This document shows, piece after piece, positions 4,927-9,554 of a stretch of DNA of 9,554 nt. How positions within the stretch are numbered: the stretch's first letter is position 1; the number at the start of each line of letters is the position of its first letter. The stretch comes from Candidatus Limnocylindria bacterium. GTDB lineage: Bacteria > Chloroflexota > Limnocylindria > QHBO01. The notes beneath the pieces are model-generated. The model saw nothing but the letters and a program-made list of their open reading frames with translations, ran no database searches and was not told the origin of the DNA. Where the stretch lies: positions 1 through 9,554 of the forward strand of contig JASLBU010000117.1 of NCBI GenBank assembly GCA_030146365.1, read 5' to 3'. A program made the position numbers and the translations under genes.

Positions 4927-6474
4927 TCAGGAACTGACCGGCACGACGGCTGCGGCCGGCGGCGTGCCCGGCTCTACCACGATGGGCTGGGCGATGATCC
5001 AGAGGCTCAGCACGGTGTAGCCGATCATGAGCGCAACGATCGGCAGCCCCGAGCGTGTCGCGCGGCGCGGCGCGTCGCGCAGGGCGAGGCGGTGAGCCAG
5101 CACGATGCCGGCGATGTGCCCACCCACGATGGCTGCGACGCTGACGTACCAGACGACGGACGTCGGGATCCAGTCGAGCTGCGGTGCCAGCCCCATGAGT
5201 GGATCGGCCACCAGGGTGGGGACCCAGACCGCTCCCTGGATCACCAGGGTCAGGTAGTGCGCCACGAGGTATCCGCCGGCGATCGGGAGCAGCGTCGCCG
5301 CCTGCCGGCCCGCGGCCATGTCCGGCCGGGAGCGAAGCGCCGGATCTGCGAGCCGATGCGTCACCGCGGTCACCAGCAGGAAGGCGGCCGCGAAGGCCGC
5401 CACCACGGCTCCGAAGGCGAGTGTGTCGGCGACGAGGAAGGCGAGGCCGGTCGCACCCAGCGTCCCGATCGTCGCGGGCTGGATCGCGCCAACCAGGGCC
5501 GCGCCGAATGCCGTCTCGCGCATCCCATCGAAGCTCACACCGGCCAGCGCCACGACGATGAACGCGGCATCGGACCAGTCGGCCCGTCGCACCTCGGTCA
5601 TCCCGACGACCCACGGCCGGAGGTGACTGCGCCGCTCCGGGTCGTCGGCCGCCACCGCGCACTCCGGGCAGTCGATGCACCGATCGGCATCGCAGGCTTC
5701 GCCGCACGTCCGGCAGAGCTCATGGTCGGCCGACTGCCGGCCGATCGGCCCGATGCGGCCGAACCAGCCGAGCAGGACTTCGAAGAGCTCGGCGTTTCGC
5801 AGCCATCCAACCTGCCCGAAGATGGCCATCCCGGCGAGGGTCAGCACGGTATAGCCCGCCATCATCCACGCGACCGACGCGGCGCTGCTGCTGCCCGGCA
5901 GGACGAGCTCCGCCCAGAGGCCGGCAGCCAGCAACAGGACGGCCGGCCAGCGGGAAAGGCCACGCGGATAGGCCAGCGGGCCGACGGTCCCCGGGCCACC
6001 GCCGGGCCGCGCCATCCGGCCGAGGGCGCCGTAGGTGGAACGGAACGGGCTCAGGGACGGCCAAGGATTGCCGAGAAGGACGGCCACGATCGGCAGGCCC
6101 ACCCAGAGGCCGATCCACAGCATGACGCCGGGCAGCGGGCTCACGTCGCCGACCAACACGCCGACGGCGATTGCCCCGTACCACCACACAAGTCCCAGCG
6201 TGCGCAAGAGCAGCCGTGCAACCGCCTCCAGTGGCTGCGGCACCCTGGCGGTCGGATACCGAGGTGGGCCGTTCGTCGCGCGGGCGACGACGGAGGTGAC
6301 GACGAACGAGGCCGCGACAGCGGCGGCTGCCCCCGCCAGGTAGAGCGCCAGCGGGACGGGCAGCGTATAGGTCCCGCCGATGGCGTGGGCGGCCGCCGGG
6401 CCCGGCGCAACGGCGACGGCCAGGACCGCAGAGGCCGCTACCGCCACGGCCGCCGCCTCAGCCCTACGGCTCAT
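4927..6474 (-). CDS. Polytopic membrane protein ('fenitrothion hydrolase'-type) with six-Cys loop
   Basis: From ATG 6474 this is a 515-aa protein with a cleavable-looking signal segment (about residues 1-30, ending AAAHA) and roughly ten further hydrophobic segments. From memory it resembles an actinobacterial/Chloroflexi membrane family often labelled 'fenitrothion hydrolase'. Shared-looking stretches are GNPWPSLSPFR (~135-145), LWAELVL (~186-192), the GMAIFG...WLRNAELFEVL block (~215-235) and VSFDGM (~313-318). Enzyme activity is not demonstrated by the sequence. A soluble loop between membrane segments carries six Cys (254, 257, 261, 266, 269, 272; C-x2-C-x3-C-x4-C-x2-C-x2-C), which looks able to hold a metal or Fe-S centre. 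Its start overlaps the end of the cupredoxin gene by 11 bp, so translation is probably coupled. CcdA follows. A role in metal or electron handling is inferred. Confidence 0.8.
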   Translation of the reverse strand: MSRRAEAAAVAVAASAVLAVAVAPGPAAAHAIGGTYTLPVPLALYLAGAAAAVAASFVVTSVVARATNGPPRYPTARVPQPLEAVARLLLRTLGLVWWYGAIAVGVLVGDVSPLPGVMLWIGLWVGLPIVAVLLGNPWPSLSPFRSTYGALGRMARPGGGPGTVGPLAYPRGLSRWPAVLLLAAGLWAELVLPGSSSAASVAWMMAGYTVLTLAGMAIFGQVGWLRNAELFEVLLGWFGRIGPIGRQSADHELCRTCGEACDADRCIDCPECAVAADDPERRSHLRPWVVGMTEVRRADWSDAAFIVVALAGVSFDGMRETAFGAALVGAIQPATIGTLGATGLAFLVADTLAFGAVVAAFAAAFLLVTAVTHRLADPALRSRPDMAAGRQAATLLPIAGGYLVAHYLTLVIQGAVWVPTLVADPLMGLAPQLDWIPTSVVWYVSVAAIVGGHIAGIVLAHRLALRDAPRRATRSGLPIVALMIGYTVLSLWIIAQPIVVEPGTPPAAAVVPVSS

Positions 6475-6796
6475 GCACCGTGAAGATCCCGATCTCCACC
6501 CCGCGCGCGTCGCCCTCGGCGTGGACCTCGATGGGGAACTGACCGCTCCGCGCGGCCGTGAATTCCAGCTCGACGGGCTCGCCCGCCCGGACTTCGGTCG
6601 CCGGCACCACGTCGTCATACCCATGAACGTGGAACACGGCATCGACCTCGCTCTCGATCGCAAGGGTGACCGCCTGGTCGCGGCAGACCGATGGATCCGC
6701 CGGCTGCAACGAATCCGCCGACAGCGCGAGCCGGACCTCCACAGGTGCCTCGCACGACGGGGGGCGGCCGCTCTCGATGCACCCCACGAGGACCAC
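6464..6796 (-). CDS. Cupredoxin-like small lipoprotein, start uncertain
   Basis: The C-terminal 65 residues look like a cupredoxin-like beta-sandwich: FHVHGYDD (55-62), GEPVELEFTA, SGQFPIEVH and a final beta strand. His56, His58 and His92 are possible copper ligands, but the Cys expected in the C-terminal loop of a type 1 site is absent. Numbering uses GTG 6796, which leaves only five residues before a lipobox-like LVGC (Cys6), too short for export. Upstream residues in frame (RFLRSTAVAV) would complete a good lipoprotein signal, yet no ATG, GTG or TTG is in frame there; an ATT at 6844 or a one-base indel linking to the TTG at 6843 could supply the start. The mature region also has Cys15 and Cys38, possibly a disulfide. 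It is the first gene of the operon, and I recall similar small cupredoxins next to this membrane-protein family. Confidence 0.72.
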   Translation of the reverse strand: MVLVGCIESGRPPSCEAPVEVRLALSADSLQPADPSVCRDQAVTLAIESEVDAVFHVHGYDDVVPATEVRAGEPVELEFTAARSGQFPIEVHAEGDARGVEIGIFTVHEP

Positions 6797-6928
6797 GGCG
6801 ACCGCCGTCGATCGGAGGAACCGGGCAGCGCAACTGGCCGCAATGTGGGCCGACGGGGACGGGCCTGTCCGACGTCGAAGGATGGCGGCACCTCCACGCG
6901 CTCGGTGTGCTGGCTGGCGGGCACCGCG

Positions 6929-6934
6929 ATTATA
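6929..6934 (-). promoter_or_regulatory. TATAAT -10 element for the cupredoxin operon
   Basis: Read on the minus strand, 6934-6929 is a perfect TATAAT, conspicuous in this GC-rich DNA. No good -35 hexamer is found 16-18 bp further upstream. Transcription would begin near 6922 and leave a leader of roughly 80-130 nt before the cupredoxin frame, depending on its true start. Confidence 0.5.
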
Positions 6935-6946
6935 CGGTGGCGCGCG

Positions 6947-6979
6947 TTGACCGCCGTGTCCTCTAGGTGATACTGTATC
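6947..6979 (+). promoter_or_regulatory. Promoter and overlapping palindromic operator of the znuA-like gene
   Basis: TTGACC (6947-6952) and GATACT (6969-6974) are separated by 16 bp. The -10 is covered by a perfect 11-bp palindrome, GATAC-T-GTATC (6969-6979). The ATG at 6984 lies 9 bp after the -10, so the message would be leaderless or nearly so. A palindrome on the -10 of a metal-uptake gene is the expected place for a metal-sensing repressor such as Zur or an MntR/DtxR-type protein; which one cannot be told. Confidence 0.5.
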
Positions 6980-6983
6980 TCAT

Positions 6984-7952
6984 ATGACCCGTCTCGCCGT
7001 CACGGCCGCCGTCGCACTCTCCGGTGTTCTCGCCGCCTGCTCCGGCAGCCCCAGCGGGCCGGCCGGTGGCCGCCTGTCGGTCGTGGCCACCACGACCCAG
7101 GTGGGCTCCGTGGCGGCGGAGATCGGCGGCGACGCGGTCGAGCTCATCACCCTGCTGGAGCCGGGAATCGAGGCGCACGACTTCGAGCTGTCGGCAGAGG
7201 CAGGGGGGCGCCTGGAAGAGGCCGACTTGATCCTCATCAGTGGCGCCGGACTGGAGGATTGGCTCACGGACCCGCTCGAGACCATCGGGGTCGCCGGTCG
7301 CGTCCGCGACCTGAGCGAGGGCATCAAGCTGCGGGAACCCGCCCGCGGCGGGAACGAGCACCAGGACGGCAACGGGGAGGACCAAGAGCACGCCGGCGAG
7401 CCGCACGAAGGGGCCACCGACCCGCACTACTGGCTCGCCGCGCCGAATGCAGTGCGGATGGTGGAAAACGCCAGCGCTGCCCTGTCCGCGGCCGACCCCC
7501 AGAACTCCGCGCGGTTCGAGGATCGTGCAGCCGATCTGATCGACCGCATCCGGGAGGCTGACGTCGAAATCCGGTCGCTCATCGGCGAGATCCCGGAGGC
7601 CCAGCGCAGGCTGGTCACCGACCACGATGCGCTGGGCTATTTCATCGACGAGTACGGGCTGGTATTCGTCGGGTCGATCTTCCCGAGCCTCGACGTTTCC
7701 TCCGAGCCGAGTGCCCGCGATGTCGAGCGGCTCGTGGAGGAGATTCGCTCGCAGGGGGTACGGGCGATCTTCAGCGAGTCCTCAGTCAACCCGGCACTCG
7801 CGCGCGCCGTGGCCGACGAGACGGAGGCCCAGCTCGTCGACGAGCCGATCTATACCGACTCCCTTGGACCTGCCGGCTCCGGGGCCGACACGCTCGACGG
7901 CATGCTGACGTACAACGCTCGAGTCATCCGCGACGGCCTGATGGGGGACTGA
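6984..7952 (+). CDS. ZnuA/TroA-like metal ABC transporter substrate-binding lipoprotein
   Basis: The 322-aa protein has a lipoprotein signal with lipobox LAAC (Cys19), so it is expected on the outer face of the membrane. It then has the cluster A-I fold seen in Zn/Mn binding proteins. Family metal ligands are visible: His65 in EAHDFE, His148 in DPHYW, His214 in DHDALGYF, and a C-terminal acidic residue, probably Asp292 in YTDSLG, with Glu265 nearby. Between the first and second ligands lies a His/acid-rich loop (~124-147), a feature of zinc-type members. Three His plus one carboxylate favours Zn over Mn, as an inference. No ATPase or permease gene follows, so it is an orphan in this window and must use a transporter encoded elsewhere. 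It diverges from the cupredoxin operon. Confidence 0.9.
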   Translation: MTRLAVTAAVALSGVLAACSGSPSGPAGGRLSVVATTTQVGSVAAEIGGDAVELITLLEPGIEAHDFELSAEAGGRLEEADLILISGAGLEDWLTDPLETIGVAGRVRDLSEGIKLREPARGGNEHQDGNGEDQEHAGEPHEGATDPHYWLAAPNAVRMVENASAALSAADPQNSARFEDRAADLIDRIREADVEIRSLIGEIPEAQRRLVTDHDALGYFIDEYGLVFVGSIFPSLDVSSEPSARDVERLVEEIRSQGVRAIFSESSVNPALARAVADETEAQLVDEPIYTDSLGPAGSGADTLDGMLTYNARVIRDGLMGD

Positions 7953-8001
7953 TCGCCGCGGTACCGGAGCCATGCGCCGGGGACGCACGGCCGCCGAGCG
8001 G

Positions 8002-8028
8002 GCTGCGCCGCCCGTGCCGGGCGGCAGC
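8002..8028. terminator. GC-rich hairpin after the znuA-like gene
   Basis: GCCGCCCG (8007-8014) and CGGGCGGC (8018-8025) form a perfect 8-bp stem with a 3-nt loop, extended by three further pairs (8002-8004 with 8026-8028) across a two-base bulge. No T-run follows. It may end or stabilise the znuA-like transcript. The rest of 7953-8095 shows no ORF I can support. Confidence 0.4.
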
Positions 8029-8095
8029 GCGCTGGCGCGCCGATTGCATGGAACCCGTCAGCAGACCCATCAACCGAAACAGGAGCACAACCACC

Positions 8096-8560
8096 ATGGC
8101 TTCCGTGGTCGAGAGCATTGACGTCAAGGTGCCCGTGAGCACCGCCTACAACCAGTGGACCCAGTTCGAGGAGTTCCCGCGCTTCATGGAGGGAGTGAAG
8201 TCCGTCACCCAGACCGATGACACCCACCTGCATTGGGTCGCCGAGGTGGCGGGCAAGGAGAAGGAGTGGGATGCCGAGATCAGCGAGCAGCACGCTGACG
8301 AGCGCATCGCCTGGAACGCGACGAGCGGGGCGGAAAATGCCGGCGTCGTGACGTTCCACCGCATCGACGATGAGACGACACGTGTGACGCTCCAGATGGA
8401 TGTGGACCCTGAGGGCCCGGTGGAGAACGTCGGCACGGCGCTCGGCTTCCTGGATCGCCAGGTCAAGGGCGACCTCGAGCGGTTCAAGGAGTTCATCGAG
8501 AGCCGCGGCACGGAGTCGGGTGCATGGCGCGGCGAGGTGGAGGCTCCGTCGCAGCAGTGA
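8096..8560 (+). CDS. SRPBCC-family protein (polyketide cyclase/dehydrase-like)
   Basis: ATG 8096 is chosen because AGGAG (8081-8085) lies 10 bases upstream and the protein then begins directly with the family's first strand (VVESIDVKVPVSTAYNQWTQF). A longer frame from 8048 adds 16 residues without family character. The 154-aa protein shows the helix-grip pattern: N-terminal strand and helix, FPRFMEGV, a run of strands through WVAEV, WDAEI, RIAW, VVTFH and TRVTLQMD, and a long amphipathic C-terminal helix containing FLDRQVKGDLERFKEFIESRG. Many bacteria carry such stand-alone copies with a hydrophobic cavity of unknown ligand. It is cytoplasmic. The GTG start of the next gene overlaps its stop, so the two are probably co-translated. 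Confidence 0.9.
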   Translation: MASVVESIDVKVPVSTAYNQWTQFEEFPRFMEGVKSVTQTDDTHLHWVAEVAGKEKEWDAEISEQHADERIAWNATSGAENAGVVTFHRIDDETTRVTLQMDVDPEGPVENVGTALGFLDRQVKGDLERFKEFIESRGTESGAWRGEVEAPSQQ

Positions 8561-8934
8561 GCGACCGAACGGATGCCAGTGGCGGCGGCCTGACCGGCGC
8601 CACTGGCCACCTCACTCCGGACGCAAGCGAGCGGCCGTTCGTGCCCGCCGAGCGCCGCGAGATGGAGGACCGGCAGGGCGAAGTGACGGCATCGCCTGCT
8701 CGGTTGACCGCGGAGGAGCTGTCCCAGGAGGGCAACCCCGTCGTGGCGGGGGACGCGACCGACCTGGCGCAGGCCGCGGGCGGTTATGCATCTCGTTCGG
8801 GCCTGGCGGGGGACGACCCCGCGTATCGCATGGAACAGCGGCCCGTCGTGCAGCAGGAGGCCGCCACCTCGGCGCCGGACGACGAGGTGCAGACGGGCGG
8901 CGACGAGGTCAGCGACCGGCCAGAGCGCCTCTGA
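8557..8934 (+). CDS. Hypothetical disordered acidic protein, 125 aa
   Basis: GTG 8557 overlaps the SRPBCC stop (GTGA), and GGAGG at 8539-8543 is the only upstream Shine-Dalgarno-like site, 13 bases away. An ATG at 8524 in the same frame, inside the preceding gene, is an alternative. The protein is low in hydrophobic residues and rich in Gly, Ala, Asp, Glu, Ser and Gln, with no Cys, no signal peptide and no membrane segment, so it is probably largely unstructured. I recognise no domain. The overlap with the SRPBCC gene implies co-expression. Its stop is one base from the stop of the converging ku gene. G/C-rich third positions support it being coding. Confidence 0.6.
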   Translation: MSDRTDASGGGLTGATGHLTPDASERPFVPAERREMEDRQGEVTASPARLTAEELSQEGNPVVAGDATDLAQAAGGYASRSGLAGDDPAYRMEQRPVVQQEAATSAPDDEVQTGGDEVSDRPERL

Positions 8935-8935
8935 C

Positions 8936-9554
8936 TCAGGCGGCCGAGCGCTTGCTCGTCCGCCGTTTCGCCGATCTGGCGTCTGCGGGCTTCGCGTTGG
9001 CGCCCTTCGCGTTCCCCTTGGCCTGCTCGACGCTCGCCTGCAGCGCCTCCATCAGGTCGATCACCTTCGGTGCCGGCTTTCGGCGCTTGGCATTCCGGGT
9101 CTCGCCCTTCATCTTGCGCTGGATCAGCTGCTCCAGGGCCTTGCGGTATTCGTCCGTGTAGCTCTCCGGCTTGAACCGATCGGCGAGGCTCTCCACCAGG
9201 CTGCGCGCCATCTCGAGCTCACGGGCCCGCACCGTCGCCTCGGCGCCTTCCGGCAGGTCGAGGGCGTCGGTCGACCGGATCTCGTCGGGCCAGAACATGG
9301 TCTCGATCATGAGGGTGTCCTCGTAGGCCCGGAGCGTCGCCAGCCGTTCGCGAGTCCGGATCGTGACCCGCGCCAGGGCCACCCGATCCGTCTCGTGCAG
9401 GGCCCGCAACAGGAGGCTGAATGGCTTCGCGCCGACCTCGGTCGGCTCCAGGAAGTAGCTCTTCTCGAAGTAGACCGGATCGATCTCGGCTGCCTCGACG
9501 AAGTCTCCGATCTCGATCGTCGTGCTGCTCTCCGGCTTCGCCTCGTCGATCTCC
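8936..9554 (-). CDS. ku: Ku protein for non-homologous end joining (5' end outside window)
   Basis: The visible 205 residues are the C-terminal two thirds of a bacterial Ku. The core includes EIDPVYFEKSYFLEP, KPFSLLLRAL, a VALARVTIR strand, and LRAYEDTLMIETMFWPDEIR, all typical of the Ku beta-barrel and DNA-encircling arms. It ends in a Lys/Arg/Ala-rich tail (last ~45 residues), like the basic extensions of bacterial Ku proteins that help hold DNA and engage ligase D. Ku homodimers bind double-strand break ends and recruit LigD. Usual lengths of about 270-310 aa imply some 65-100 residues are missing upstream. No LigD gene is seen here. It converges with the disordered-protein gene, with a single base between the stops and no visible terminator. 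Confidence 0.95.
   Translation of the reverse strand, partial: EIDEAKPESSTTIEIGDFVEAAEIDPVYFEKSYFLEPTEVGAKPFSLLLRALHETDRVALARVTIRTRERLATLRAYEDTLMIETMFWPDEIRSTDALDLPEGAEATVRARELEMARSLVESLADRFKPESYTDEYRKALEQLIQRKMKGETRNAKRRKPAPKVIDLMEALQASVEQAKGNAKGANAKPADARSAKRRTSKRSAA

Noticed and set aside
5092..6483. Long plus-strand open frame opposite the membrane protein
   Set aside because: Its product is Arg/Gly/His/Gln-rich without hydrophobic core, as expected of a mirror frame in GC-rich DNA, while the minus strand gives a clear membrane protein.
4927..6924. A single 665-aa minus-strand protein starting at GTG 6924
   Set aside because: The first 150 residues are Arg/Ser-rich antisense-like sequence in the wrong frame over the cupredoxin gene; the family-like protein begins at ATG 6474 with a signal segment.
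8048..8095. ATG 8048 as start of the SRPBCC protein
   Set aside because: The ribosome binding site AGGAG at 8081-8085 fits ATG 8096, and the extra residues have no family character.

Overview
The window is high-GC bacterial chromosomal DNA with dense, mostly short-spaced genes, G/C-rich third codon positions, several GTG starts, lipoprotein signal peptides and a Ku-type NHEJ gene. This fits a soil or sediment lineage such as Chloroflexota (Limnocylindria/Ellin6529-like) or a deep actinobacterial group. That placement is an inference from gene style; no rRNA or other marker is present. I see no tRNA, rRNA, CRISPR array, insertion sequence or phage gene.

Layout. 1-356 (+): nearly complete gene for a small secreted Asn-rich protein, followed by a strong hairpin terminator. 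430-819 (-): weakly supported hypothetical ORF, possibly a remnant. 899-2125 (+): lipoprotein with six Asp-box (BNR-like) repeats, ending at a terminator shared with the converging 2264-3052 (-) Crp/Fnr-family regulator. Upstream of that regulator on the same strand is a 126-aa hypothetical protein (3075-3455). 3642-4034 (+): MerR-family metal regulator behind a typical MerR promoter (19-bp spacer with a palindrome). Its stop codon overlaps the start of a 19-aa peptide containing six cysteines (4034-4093).

4185-6796 (-) looks like one operon, in transcription order: cupredoxin-like lipoprotein, a polytopic membrane protein of the type databases name 'fenitrothion hydrolase' with a six-Cys cluster in one loop, and CcdA. 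Divergent from it is a ZnuA-like metal-binding lipoprotein (6984-7952) with a palindrome over its probable -10. Then come an SRPBCC protein (8096-8560), a GTGA-overlapping disordered hypothetical protein (8557-8934) and, converging with a one-base gap, the 3' part of ku (8936-9554).

How the genes may work together. The region 3600-7950 reads as a metal and thiol handling neighbourhood: a metal-responsive MerR with a miniature metallothionein-like peptide, a cupredoxin/Cys-rich membrane protein/CcdA cluster (CcdA moves electrons to extracytoplasmic thiols), and a Zn/Mn-type solute-binding protein. The most distinctive item is the MerR-coupled Cys-rich mini-peptide, which automatic annotation would normally miss because of its length.
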